A DNA stretch of 64,000 bases from Paramarasmius palmivorus (GCA_037176845.1 JAYKXP010000118.1:83535-147534); one strand, 5' to 3'. Shown: positions 45,045 through 56,420, numbered from the stretch's first letter. Numbers and translations: made by a program. The notes: a model not told the origin generated them from the letters alone.

Positions 45045-46632
45045 ATGTCAACTCAGTCCAGGACTGGGAAGAAGCGCTCTCGCGCCACACGCCACGACCA
45101 TTCTGATTCGGAGTCTGAAGTCGATATGAAGAAAAAAGCCAAGGCTGGCAATGACTCTGTAGTTCAGCGGATCCTAAAACGTGCCCGTCAGACATCAACC
45201 TCTGCCCACGATGCCGAATCGGAGAGTAATAAAGGCTATAGGCTCCGCAGTGCATCCAAAGCCGAAAAGTCAAAAGCATCGTCCAGTAGCAAAGGGAAAG
45301 GAAAGATGCGCCAGGTATGCAATCTCCTCACTAGTTTATATCACACCTAATTTGGACTGCCGTTTGCTGTAGGTACCTGAGAAGTATGAATTTGGAAAGA
45401 TATTCATCTACACGGATGGCTGTTATGTTAAGGACACGAAGGTCAGTCTTCACATCTTTTCCGAGGCCGTCTTGAATGCCAGTTGATACGTGCTACCAGA
45501 AAGGACAGGAGTTCATGTTTGGCACCAGATCATCGCATCAACTCACGAAGAAAATCCCTGATGCCAGTGAATTCAACAAGGCAAAACACACAAGAACGGC
45601 TGCTGAATGTGATCTACGGCAGCCAGTCTGGTCGTTTAGTTTGGACATGGAGAGCAGTGCAATCTTGGATACGGTCAGTGCGTGGCTGCCAGATCTTATT
45701 CGAACAGTTCGGAATGGGAGAAAGGTCAAAAACACATACTACGACCCCATTGTTGACGCAGACTTCAAGGCGCACCTTCCTCCACTTATTCCGCTGGTTC
45801 GATCTGGTACCCGCCATCTAGCGATATCTGCAGGGGCATTGCAGTATCCTGATACGTCATACGCCGAGGACTTGAGTAGATCGTGTCCAGACCGTACCAA
45901 AGGCAAGAGTACGTCAGTGTACCATCATACTCTGTATCTGCGTAAGTTCAGTGGTCATAGTGTCAGCCAAGTTAGCTGAATTCTTATCAATTTTCAGTTA
46001 CACGAACACCAATCACAGCCGCACAGATAGCATCGTGGGCCAAGAAGTGGTCCCCCCCTCCGCCAGAGGAGCTTTTTGGTCAGAAGAGGAATGGTGATGG
46101 TAGCACGGGTAGTGGGCATGAGTCAGATGGCGATTGTGATAGTGACGAGAGCGATGAGGGAGTTGACAGTGATAGTGAACGTGAACGTGCCACTCACAAC
46201 TCTTCGCTCATCTCTAAGGAGCGTTCTAGTGATGGCGATGAGATGTTTCGATCGCATAGGATACAACCCACCCGTCGGATCTTCACCCGATCAAGCACAC
46301 GAAACGTCGAAGGTACTTCTCACATTTACAGATGAGAATTCATTCTAACAACTATACTAGCATCAACATCTGGATCCACGTCTCAAGGTGGTGTCCTCCA
46401 GGTTGTGATTGATAGTGATGAAGATGATGAAGACGACAATAGGACTGCAGTAAACTCGTCCGCACCAGGTTCACCATCACGCCGTACCGATAACGAGGAA
46501 GAGGAAATCAATGTTTCGAATATGCTTTCGTCCATGGCATCTGTATCGAACATTGGATCTCCTCCAGCAATGAACGATGGATGCATGATGCTGGATTTGT
46601 ACAAAGACCCCATACCAGACTTCAAATTTTAG
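45045..46632 (+). CDS. Transposon accessory protein of unknown family
   Basis: Exons are 45045-45314, 45373-45441, 45500-45941, 45998-46312 and 46361-46632, giving 455 residues with consistent phases. The first 90 residues are basic and Ser-rich with likely nuclear signals (GKKRSRATRHDHS, MKKKAKAG, LKRARQ). A globular core starts FGKIFIYTDGCYVK and includes DLRQPVWSFSLDMESSAILD and IASWAKKWSPPPPEELFG. The rest is acidic and Ser-rich (VVIDSDEDDEDD). I do not recognise the core. It follows the transposase on the same strand, about 200 bp after its stop. A DNA-binding or chromatin accessory role is a guess from composition. Confidence 0.68.
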
Positions 46633-46987
46633 GTGATTGATTTCTTCATCACATTTCTTGGTTTCTTGGAATGGCCATGCATATGAACGTCACGCTCTTT
46701 ACCAATAAGTTGCAGTCTTTACTCTTCAGTTATACCAGGTGTTTCGCTTGCTTGCTGGCCCTATACTTATCACCACCATATAGTACATAGTATGATCGAC
46801 ACAGAACATGAGTACATACTACAGCTTGATGGATATAGGTCTACTAGCTACGATATCAATACTAATAACACATATGTCAGTGATTCGTGCTCAGGAGGTC
46901 AACCAGATTTCCAAACGACACTGAAGACCTTGTTCATACGTGTCAAAGTAAAGTACGTGGCTATGGTCTATACTCTACCCATCCGGG
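46633..46987. other. Spacer in transposon before right TIR
   Basis: No gene. A 67-codon plus frame at 46792-46995 is not supported by composition or phase. Confidence 0.4.
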
Positions 46988-47336
46988 ACTACTAAATCTT
47001 GCATATTCAAGTACTTAATTATATCCTGAATCAGATCCTATACTCAGTTGAGCTTAGATCATGATGCCTGAGCACTGAGGATGCATTCAAGATGTGTTCG
47101 ACATAGGCCGCGTGCGTGGGAATATCCTTTGCCGAAATAGCCGATTATTACCGGGGGGTTTTTCGTCGAAAGTGTTATTACCGGGGGGTTTTTTTGTGTT
47201 ATTACCGGGGAGTTCTATGTTATTTACGGGGGGAATAATGGTCTTGAATGTGACAAAAGCATGTACATTATTACCGGGGGGCGGAAAAATTATTACCGGG
47301 GACGATATTTATTTTTTGAACACTTTAACACTCATA
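46988..47336 (-). repeat. Right long TIR of the three-gene transposon
   Basis: Reverse complement of the left TIR, with the same motif array in inverse order (seen on the plus strand as TTATTACCGGGG). It ends at the AGGGCA duplication. Confidence 0.88.
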
Positions 47337-48189
47337 AGGGCAAAGGTCAGGGCCTAGTTATCAATCTTTTCGGACCTCCTGGTGTCGGTATGTAGTATTA
47401 CTCATGGAAGGCAGGGACTTTTGGCTGATGACCCGCTTAGGCAAAACGTTCTCGGCCGAAGCTACGAGTGAACACGTCAGAAGGCCTTTGTATGTCGTCG
47501 GAGCTAGTGATTTGGGCACAGAATCAATTTTCCTCGATACTGCATTGGAGCGTGTATTCGAGCTTGCTACTACATGGAAGGCTATTGTATTGATTGACGA
47601 AGTGCGTGTTCCATTTGATCTCAAGGTTGTTGGTATACTCAATCTTTATTACATAGGCTGATGTATTTTTGCAGCAGCGCACTCTACATGACTTGCGCCG
47701 AAATGCAATGGTTGCCACTTTGTGAGCGTTGATTCAATGTGGTTACTTTCGTGTTTGTTATAACCCCGGCGTCTTTTCGTAGCCTTCGACATGTTGAGTA
47801 CTATCGTGGCATCCTCTTTCTAACGACCAACCGGGTTAAGGCATTCGATGAAGCCTTCCTCTCCCGAATCCACGTCGCCTTATACTTCCGTGACCTGTCG
47901 ACCGATTCGAAAATGCAAATTTGGGAGGCATTCATCAGGAAACTTGGAGCACTAGATGTTATTACACCACAGCAGATCAAGATGTTGGCAGAACGCAACA
48001 TCAATGGGAGACAGATTAAGAACGCATCGAAAACGGCTCAGTCACTCGCTATTGGAAAAGGGGAGAGGCTGTCGTTCACGCACTTGAAGGAAACATTGGA
48101 TGCAATGGAAGAATTCACAAAGGGGTTCGAGAATATGAAGATGTCAATGGATTTGTAGCGCTATATTCAGACCCTGTGTATGTGTCCGC

Positions 48190-49228
48190 TAGTATGTATC
48201 ATATTGACGTGCGGCATTCAATCCGGAATGTAGAAGCTCCTTTGCCGGGTTAGTGTGTAGGGGACTCACTGTGATAGATGGCCAAGCACGGAATAAGACA
48301 GATAATGCCATGTCAAAATTGCTGTCTCCTCGGGAACTATCGATGTAGGACACTAGGATAGTGAAACAGACGAAAAACGCAGAGTAGAACACGCCAGACT
48401 CGAGTCTAATATATCTCAGTTCAAAAATAAACACGAAGAATATGATGGACTTGCGTTGCAGCAATTATTGTCCAATGTGCGACTTGACTTGTTTCCGATA
48501 TACGTTGCAATTTGACGATGTATAGATAAGATCCTGAACGCTAATCGATGGAATTTGGTGATTAGCAAAGCCGATGATGAATGTGGATTATTCTGCTACC
48601 TATCGTTAGGGAAAGAAGGAAATCATTCACCGCGACTACGCCTGCTACCACTGATGGCATGAAAAACGCAATGGCGAGGTTTCTTCCGAATATCAAGATG
48701 AACGCGGCAACTGTAGGGGATCGCCTTTGACTGAATGGGTGCGTCAATCTTTAAATGCACAGACTTACTATGTACAGCGAGATAGCATCCAAGAGGTATG
48801 ACAATTATCTTCCACTTGTCTCCCCCAAACGATGTAGCAGCGCGATAACTGTTGAGTCAGGTCTTTTTATGCTTCCGGTAAACCGTAACATCCACACATA
48901 CTAGGACAAGATCTGCCACAGTACTACGCAAAGTAACGTAAAATCAAATGAGCAAAACTAGTTCTTGACTAACCTGCTTGTGATCAAGATAACCTTTTCC
49001 AAACTTCCAATACCTGAACATTATCCCAATGTCCCAGCCACCGAAGTAACCTAATTCTCTGATGACAGTCAGCGAAAACAAATCATAATGCAATGGCAAA
49101 GTAGACATCTACTTCTCGCACTGATGAGAAATACGAACGCCAACGATCGTGAAGCTTATTAGGCTTGCTGAAGTGAGGAGATATAACAGTGTGCTGGCAA
49201 CAATATTAAGTTTGTTTGTGTTTGACAT
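48190..49228 (-). pseudogene. 7-TM-like membrane protein with a single-base frameshift
   Basis: The minus-strand start MSNTNKLNIVASTLLYLL is at 49228, with a first helix SASLISFTIVG. Further exons give ELGYFGGWDIGIMFRYW, the family turn RCYIVWG near 48830, a helix with TVAAFILIFGRNLAIAFFM, and a C-terminal part FELRYIRLESGVFYSAFF. After RCYIVWGRQ one base must be dropped to read WKIIVIPLGCYLAVH, which aligns with RCYFVWGRQARVIIIP of the gene at 27.5 kb. Introns are short and several joins are unresolved. Either a recent pseudogene or a sequencing error near 48815-48826. Confidence 0.55.
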
Positions 49229-49239
49229 GTTTGAGTTCG

Positions 49240-50640
49240 TGCGGACTAGGAGAATATGTGGATATCCCGAGCAGCACAGTGTAGATTCCTTACACAGAGA
49301 TCAGTCATGAATTACATACCGAGATGACCCGGAAAGCTCACCGTACAACACAAAGTCACACTGTCATTCAGTTAGTGGAGGTGACTGGATGATGATCTGA
49401 GTACGGGCGCACTGCGGTGAATAGCATACTTGTTGCTCCAACGTTCGGCATCTCAATACCTCGGATTAATTTGGGGCTGTGGATGTAGAGTGCTCGAGTC
49501 TTAAGATAGTGGCTATATAAAGGACATTTTCCCGAGCACGCCGAGAAGTTAGCATCATGATCCCATCCTTTAGCAACGAGTTGATCTCCTAGTATGCTAA
49601 TATACCATTCGAGTCGGTGATCCTATCTCGTACATGAGGCCCCGTTCGGGAACCGTCAGCTCCGGGATGCATGTGCATGTACTGTACTTATCCTTGGATC
49701 ACTTTCGGAGTGTTGATGCATAATAATCAAGCACAGAGGCCGCAGCTGCACCAAGCACGGCAGGTATTTGAGAAACCGAATATCATGATATTATCTTTTA
49801 TGAAGCGATGCCATCTCCGACATCATTAGGAAGAGCTTCAATGATAGATATATCATATCATACACTGATGAAAAGATCATGCGTGCTGTCTGGGAAGGAG
49901 ATGGAGTACGTGCTGATCCCCGCGCTATATGCAAGTGTTGTCAACAACGTGCGAAGAAGGCAGATATTATGTTACAGAGAGCCTCACATATCAGGATGCC
50001 TTTTCTACGACTTCTAGGAAGATCTGAGTATCCCACTCAAAGTAATGAAACGGAAGACGAGAGTTCCCGAAGTCACCCTTTTTTCCCCTGGCAGACCATG
50101 ATCTCAATCTCATCTTAGATTATCGCTTGAGCCTAATATCCGTCTCCATGGATTTCTCATATTCTCCTGTTGAGCGAAATTGAGTCTAGGTGTAGTGATA
50201 AGAAAGGGCCCGTGGGAACGGGTTATCTATGTCAACCTATGGATGAATGTAATTTGAGGTGTTATACCAACCGCGGAGAATGGGAACTACTATCACAGTA
50301 CACACCATTTAAATCGGTTCCACTAAGGCTGGTGACCTCGAAACAGCCTACAAGAAGATTTGAATAACCAACAAACACCCATGCGACCGAAGGAGCGGCG
50401 ATATGTGGGCGTCGGGACATTACAAGTGTCATATACCTCGGAGAGTTCTTCGTTCAATGCCTTGGGTGCTATCGCGCATACTAAGCAGCTTCGAGAAACG
50501 GTTTGATCATTGAGTGGTCTGAAGCAACTGTCGAGGTACTTAGCCATAATGCCTAACCTTCCATCACTCTCGAGCAGCCGCTGACGAGACAGACCCCGAG
50601 CGCGCTGCCATCTCGTGACTGGAACCCATCAGACTTCATC
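49240..50640. other. Gene-free stretch with homology to 56.05-56.42 kb
   Basis: About 49400-49890 resembles 56050-56420 (GAATATCATGAT, GATGAAAAGA, and a minus-strand GATSM/GTTSM segment), suggesting an old duplication including a small membrane-protein exon. The rest holds only short frames. About 50480-50640 shares the GAGTGGTC..GGTACKTAGCC end of repeat R1. Confidence 0.4.
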
Positions 50641-50979
50641 CCTCGTGTGAAGCTTGTTCCGGATTTGGGAGGTTTGTCGTACAACACATGCCGCTCTTGG
50701 ATGTTTATCGACTGATGATACTTTGAATTTTCAAAGCTGTATATATCATTCTTTCCTATGTAAGTGTAAAGAGGAGGCCGTCCCGCTTGCATTGATCAAG
50801 CGAGTTTGATCCTTTATGATGGGATGACATTGGGAATATCATGCGGCTCTGTCTTTCCTAGCCGAGCATAGGAGATGATTGATGCACTGTCACACCATTT
50901 GGATATCGTGAGCCGAAGTATCTACATCAAGTACATCGTTGATGTCATGGTTGGTTCTGTAAAGAACGTAGCTTGGGTG

Positions 50980-51030
50980 CACGTAGACCTTGCATCAAGC
51001 CGGGGATCGGGCGCACTACTTATAAAAGCA
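50980..51030 (+). promoter_or_regulatory. Conserved promoter block of copy B
   Basis: GCATCAAGCCGGGGATCGGG followed about 10 bp later by TTATAAAAG (TATA box at about 51020), 112 bp before the ATG. Equivalent blocks precede copy C (GCATCAAGCCGGGGATAAGG, GATAAAAGC) and copy D (GCATCAAGCAGGGGTCAGG, AATAAAAGC). Conservation across all three argues for shared control. Confidence 0.65.
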
Positions 51031-51139
51031 GTCACACCATTGAATTGGAAGTTTTTCTTCCTTCCTTCCTCACACTTCGCTTGTGCAGCGACGGTTCACA
51101 CGCTCATTTATCCATCCGCTCCTTCATTCCTCCTCTACA

Positions 51140-52614
51140 ATGGTTATGACATTCTATTTAGTGCTGGTAGTGATAGCACAACTCTTGGATAATAAAGCTT
51201 GTAAGTTGCCCTTTCGCATGTCTATAGGTTTACGCAACTAAACTGTGTCAGCCGCGGCCATTTTCTGTTCTCCGGATGGAACCTGCGTATATTTCCCAGA
51301 ACCAACGTCCACGCACACCACGAGTACAAGAACTAGCACCTCGACTTCCGACGGAGGAAGTAGGCTAATCAGCGTACTCTCAGTCGATGCCGCGCTGACG
51401 TTATCACAGTACTCACTGACAGAATTGTCAGTCCACTTAGTTCTGGCTTTGCACCCGCCACTCAAGATACCAGCACAACATCGATTGTTCCGCTAACATC
51501 ACCTGTGTCACCAACATCATCGTTCTCGCCAACATCATCGTTCTCGCCAACATCATCTTTCTCGCCAACATCACCTACTCCCGGACAAACTGACACTTCC
51601 ATCGACCAAACTTCTAAAAGTATTTATTCTCGTTGCGAATCTCAGTAACGCTAGCTAATGGCACGTCTAAGCCATGTCCAGTATTGCAGCTGCCACTCAG
51701 CAAGTTGCCCCGCAGATCACCTTCCTCCTAGACATCCTCACCACATGTGAGCCAGCTAAGCTAAGATGGACGGGCTCCAACGTCGACAACCTCGTATTTA
51801 ACCTAACAATTACTTCCAACGACACCACCGAGATATCTCACACCAACTCGAAATTCCCCCTTGCAAATGGCGTCAAGGCATCTACAAATGTCTACGAGTG
51901 GCCAAATGTGACTATTCTACAAGGACAATACGTGTTGAATGCGTTGGATGAGTTCAATACACGTACACTTGCGACGGGACCGTTTATTGTTGAGAACGGT
52001 ACGGATATATCTTGTCTCATGACAAAGGAGACCTTGAATAAGACGAGGTAAGTATAATAGGGATTCTTTCGTTCCGGGACATTGCTTCTAAAATGCTTAA
52101 CTACAGCACCGGAAGGCCAGCTCCGACAAGGTACTTGTCACAGATAGCCTTTTCTTACCGAATCATTCGACCTGATTAACGTACCAGCTCCACTATTCTG
52201 AGTTCTTCCCCTTCACAATCCAATACCATAACGCCTATCAAGTCAAGCCTCAACATCCCAGTAATAATTGGCGCAACAGTCGGATCATTCATATTCCTCA
52301 TCATAGTTCTGTCCCTGGGATACCGTTACTTGCAAAGAAAAGCGCGACATATCAAGCCTAAACCTATCGATCCATATCCCACGGAATACGCCAAGTCGAG
52401 CGAACACCAACGTTCTAGATTCAGGGACGATGAGGGGTCTGAATCGAATAATGATGCGGCTCCCACTCAGAATAACGTCCAAGCGCCAGAGGTGCATGGG
52501 AGGATTCATCGACATGAAGACAGCGGCTGGAGACCTCGACCTCGACCTCCGGCATATGAGAGTGGCGGTAGTGATCTAATTCATATGCCCCCAGAGTATG
52601 AGAACGCGTTGTAG
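51140..52614 (+). CDS. PPxY-tailed type I membrane protein, copy B
   Basis: Exons are 51140-51200, 51252-51359, 51410-51619, 51672-52047, 52107-52130 and 52188-52614, with all phases matching, giving 401 residues. Layout: signal peptide (MVMTFYLVLVVIAQ), Ser/Thr stalk with three SPTSSF repeats, and an ectodomain with two Cys (TTCEPAKLRW, ISCL) and N-glycosylation sites (NLT, NDT, NGT). The ectodomain recalls fungal Kre9-like cell-wall domains. A short linker precedes one TM helix (IPVIIGATVGSFIFLIIVLSL) and a 90-residue cytoplasmic tail with YPTEY, HRHEDSGWRP and the end PPEYENAL. PPxY binds WW domains such as those of Rsp5/NEDD4 ligases. Likely a surface protein or sensor; ligand unknown. 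Confidence 0.8.
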
Positions 52615-53395
52615 TTCAAACAAAATGTTTTACTACCCATTTCCGGGCCCAAAAGCTGGTATGATGTTTGGTTTAGTTCTGTAGATGATTCAACTGACGA
52701 TTAAGTTAGGTTACTAGTACGCGCGGTTGAATATAGCCCAATTATTGAGAATCCCAACATGAAAATCACATATCATTGCACTTGAATGATTAACGATCAA
52801 CTATATGAGAACCTTCAAATCGCTGAACAGTAACAAGTCTCAAGAACACTAGATTTGCCGACGTTGTAACGGTGCGCTGAACGCCATTCACCATCATTCA
52901 TTGTGATACATTACACGAATAGTCCTCTCCACCAGGATGTTATTTGTCCCTTCGGCCATCTCTCGATCGCGGACAGTGTCATCTGAGGACGCCTTTTTGT
53001 GGCCTTGTGGATGTGAACACTATCCAATCTGTGAAGTTGTCACGGGCATCTCGGAGGAACCTGATAACCCTAACCCAATCAACACTGTTGAAAAATTAGT
53101 CATCTGGGCAAGCGTTTCTTCCCGACCCCCAATATCTCTCGCTGTTCCATCTCCAGGTTATCGATGACTCGCCATAAGACATCCTAGGACTATTTGGTGG
53201 AATAGGACGCTGGGCCGACTAGCGAGTGAACTTTTCAGGACGAATGGGTTGACCATCGAGTGGTCGGGAGTAACTGTAGAGGTGCGTTGCCTTGCTCCCT
53301 GACTTTGCATCGCTCTTGAGCGGCCACTGACGATGCATTTTAGATCTCTAACGTCCTCCCATCTTGTGACTGGAACCACCGCCTCTCTCGTAGGA
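52615..53395 (+). repeat. Duplicated 3' flank of copy B, including repeat R1
   Basis: Closely matches 59113-59870 over its length, for example CCGGGCCCA, GTTAGGTTACTAGTACG and CTCGATCGCGGACAGT. From about 53050 it includes R1 (GGAGGAACCTGATAACCCTAACCC). An apparent ORF here is shared with the other copy but has no recognised domain and lacks a plausible gene structure. Confidence 0.75.
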
Positions 53396-54600
53396 AACCT
53401 CCACCGTCACAACATGCTACCCGAGACCGACAAGTCCCGTACCATCACCCGCTATCCTCGAATGTAACATCTCCCACTGTGCCGCAAAACGAATGGGCGT
53501 TTCGGAGGAGCTCGGCGACCCTAGCCCAACAGCAAAGGTATTGAAAACATTCATCAGATTACATCTTTCCGCAGATCGATAACGCCGCCCAACTTAGAAG
53601 AAGAAGGTTTGGGAAGATGTAGCTGTGGGATTTAGCTTGGGGGCGTCAAAGGGGTGTGTATAGCGTGCTATTTGTCTTCTTCCATGCGTTGTGCTCACAA
53701 ATCATTGAAGGATATCATCGTTACTACCTTTCACGTTAATGCAAACGCAAACTCGCACCCTTGATTCGAAAACAAGAACAACGCACGATATCCATGACTA
53801 AGGAGCCTCCTGAAACGCGCTGGGTTGATCGTTGAGTGGTACTGCGCACACATACAGGTACGTAGCCTGCCGCTCCTACATCGCTTTTAATCCGCTGTTG
53901 ACGATACATACATTCTAGACCTACGACATACCCCTTTGTTACCGTCGTGAAGCCCACCTTACACCCATGCAACCTCGATTTACGTTCGCCCGCTAACTTC
54001 GGTCGAATGCACCATATCCCATACAACGAAAGTGAAAGGGCGTTCATGTCCTTTTCTTTGACTTGGACCCTGCCGCATTTCCGCCTTATCATGCATGAGA
54101 CCCCCCCTCGTATCTTCGTACTCTTGGACGCTACTCTTCATCCTTAACGAAGAATTTAATTGAGAGAAACGCTAACGCTCACCCTCTTCCATAAACCACC
54201 CTCCGATACGCTCGTTCCTCTTTCGTTAGTAATGGATGCCCATATACGTCTCTGTCGTGCGGAGTTATGGCTCACATTTCGTGGGGATGTCCATCTTTGT
54301 TCGTCCTTTAATAGGAATTCGATACCGCAAGCATTCGCCTTCAATGCCTTGTTTCATATATATTGAACAGTTACGATGATATCGATGCTCTCGCCAGCAT
54401 ACAACCACGTTGACAAGATTTCAATTATGTATGGATATACATGATCCTGACGAATCCTTACCTTGATCTGATCGATTATGCTCTTCTACGTTGCTTTCTT
54501 GTTACAACGCAATATAGTAATCTATAATCCATAACGGGGAGACGCTAAGAATAAAGAGAGAAATGCTGAAGGTATGGCAATCAAGTGTTACAATCAGGAT
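53396..54600. other. Gene-free stretch with second R1 part
   Basis: About 53490-53880 holds R1 sequence (CGTTTCGGAGGAGCTCGG, CAGATCGATAACGC, AAACGCGCTGGGTTGATCG). Beyond 53900 nothing is recognised. Confidence 0.45.
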
Positions 54601-54879
54601 TTCTGGTGATTCGTTCAGACTGCAGGCTCCACCTAACCCACTTCCTTAAGAGCATCTCGAGCCGTTAGTTCACATCGTTGACTTTGCCGATCAATCAAAG
54701 GTACGTCGCGCTGAACTTGAGTAGCTCACCATCGGTCCTATCCCAGGCTTGCATGTTTCGACTTTCTCGTGCAGCTTCACAAGAGAGTAAGACTCCGATG
54801 CTTCGGTAGCGTTTGCTGTCGCTACAAGACTACTCTCATGGACATACATTCACCCCAACGAATTCTGACACAATAGACG

Positions 54880-55370
54880 ATTGTACCGTTCGGCCAGGGG
54901 AGAAGGTATTTTTGTTATCCATCCCATACTACCTGATTTGACACCGTTATAGAGATCTCCATCTACCGAGATCTATATAGTTTTACTCTCCACAATACGG
55001 CATTCAACTCGAGTGCGGAAGGGCGTTGATGATCTTGTTCTGCCGTTGTTCTCTGTGTTTTTATGAAAACCTTTCGTTGTAAGGTTGACGTGTCATGGCA
55101 CTCTTACCTCTCACAATACATCACAGCCTTTCGTCAGGGTCGTCTAGTCCCTAATTCATACTCAACAAAGGCAAACATCGGTACGAAAGAGCTTGATTCA
55201 GCTGCGTCTACCCTTCGAGGATGGATCTCCGCCTTCTCTTAAGATTAGGGTAGACCAATATTATAGCAAAACTCTGGATGTTATTTCGAGAATTTGGAGA
55301 AATCGACGACATTGTGATGCTTCACAGTCGTACACAGCGTATGTGTATCATATGTGTTTACCGGTGGAAC
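54880..55370 (+). pseudogene. Deletion remnant of an AAA ATPase gene
   Basis: The left part copies the AAA upstream region and first exon (GACGATTGTACCGTT; then CTTCTCTTAAGAT and GTAGACCA encode the PSLKI..VDHYY stretch). Directly afterwards, at about 55290, comes sequence matching the end and 3' flank of copy 1 (GACATTGTGATGCT, CACAGTC, ATGTGTATCATATGTGTT). Everything between, including the ATPase domain, is missing. It is thus a third, internally deleted copy that cannot make an ATPase. Confidence 0.65.
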
Positions 55371-55550
55371 TTGAAGACTTCCAATAAATCTCCTCGGACC
55401 TTCAAGGTTTTACAAGCGTCAAGCACACTCGAATGCTCCATTTCAGAGTGCGGTTGAGTCGGTCTCCATCCACTATCTTCGTGATGCCTTACGCGTCGTG
55501 TCCTTTACAAACTAGGCGACTCGGGCGACTCTTCCGCATCAGGAATACGA

Positions 55551-55890
55551 TCAAGTGCTGGGCGGGGAGTTATGTCGAATGCAATGATGTTCCTTTCGGC
55601 CTTTAGCAGATACCAGTATGGTCTCTGGGTAAGGAGAAATGGGTGTTAGCTCTTCCGCGTGGTGTTGTTGGGATCGTTTACTGCGAAGGGAGATAATGCC
55701 AACGGTAATTGTAACGATGAGCATGAATACACCGACTATTGGACCGACGATACGACCAAAATTTCTGGTATTATCTGATGTCCCCTCTGATGGTGTTGGG
55801 GTAATCGAGGTTGTCGGGCTACGCGTTGTCGATGCGAGTGAAGAATGCAGCGCTGTACTCCCAGAGGTAGAAGTATCGCTTTGGCCAAGA
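55551..55890 (-). pseudogene. PPxY family relative, TM part only (copy F)
   Basis: The minus-strand frame reads a Ser/Thr-rich stalk (TTRSPTTSITPTPSEGTSD), a single TM helix GPIVGVFMLIVTITVGIISL, basic residues and TPISPYP. It ends NSPPST at TGA 55553-55551. The stalk-TM-SPYP order matches copy A, but the tail is short and lacks the DSGWRP box and the terminal PPxY. No ectodomain exon was found upstream. Either truncated or a divergent member. Confidence 0.5.
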
Positions 55891-56054
55891 CTTGTGACAA
55901 TATCGCTTGAATCGAATCACCTTGATGAGATCGGCATATCGGCGAATAGGCCCTAACATGCGGCATTCGGCATTTCAGGCAAGCATGCCAGTCCCGTGCC
56001 GAAATGCCAGAGGCTGGCTTACCATCAATGATTGTGACTTTCTTTAATGAACAT

Positions 56055-56420
56055 TCATACGCCAATGACTCCGAGCGTTGCAACAAGAAGAATCAGCGCA
56101 GCGGGGGTGGCGATTATTAGTGGACTATCTGATTGAGATGCGTTGATTTTATCGAAGAATGCGGGGTTTAAACTAAGCTGTACCGCTATGGATAGCATAC
56201 TTGTCGTTCCAATGCTGTATCTCCACTTCTTTGATGGGAGATAGTACTTGAGTTCCTGAGACAGCATCTGCAGAAGGCCACGGCGAGTGTGCGGGGAACC
56301 GAATATCATGATTCTATCACGCCACCAAGATTATTCGGCAAAAGCTTCCATGATAAAAATATCATACTTCGATGAAAAGAAAGATGGCACAGCATCGGCC
56401 TGAGGTCGGCGTGCCTTGGG
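56055..56420 (-). pseudogene. Membrane protein exon fragment
   Basis: The minus frame from 56309 has WRYSIGTTSMLSIAVQLSLN and a hydrophobic segment LIIATPAALILLVATLGVIGV. It resembles the region at about 49400-49480. It could be the N-terminal exon of a 7-TM-type gene, but no further exons with the family motif were found. Function not assignable. Confidence 0.35.

Larger units (their letters stand above)
40935..47336 (+). mobile_element. Three-gene DNA transposon with integrase-like DDE transposase and BTB cargo
   Basis: It is 6402 bp between 6-bp duplications AGGGCA (40929-40934 and 47337-47342). Both ends begin TATGAGTGTTAAAGTG and form imperfect inverted repeats of about 350 bp. It encodes a retroviral-integrase-like DDE transposase (42728-44842), a divergent BTB protein (41457-42615, minus) and an acidic-tailed protein of unknown family (45045-46632). 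From memory, Repbase's IS3EU group has this kind of transposase; I am not sure the group assignment is right. The host gene is otherwise intact, so transposition was recent. Confidence 0.88.
39122..48158 (+). pseudogene. AAA+ ATPase, copy 2, split by a 6.4-kb DNA transposon
   Basis: Exons parallel copy 1: about 39122-39319, 39376-39452, 39512-39650, 39702-40335, 40398-40496, 40552-40722, 40785-40934 plus 47343-47387, 47441-47601, 47657-47721 and 47783-48158. Four exons have exactly the same length as in copy 1 (139, 634, 65 and 376 nt). The transposon at 40935-47336 interrupts the exon just before Walker A; removing it and one AGGGCA restores DFIEGKGQGLVINLFGPPGVG-type reading. Apart from this the frames are open, so the insertion is young. 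The start is unclear: the ATG at 39097, aligned with copy 1's start, is out of frame with the next coding stretch. Confidence 0.82.

Noticed and set aside
52937..53167. Plus-strand ORF repeated at 59423-59680
   Set aside because: It lies in the duplicated 3' flank and R1. Conservation reflects duplication, and there is no domain, start context or intron structure to support a gene.
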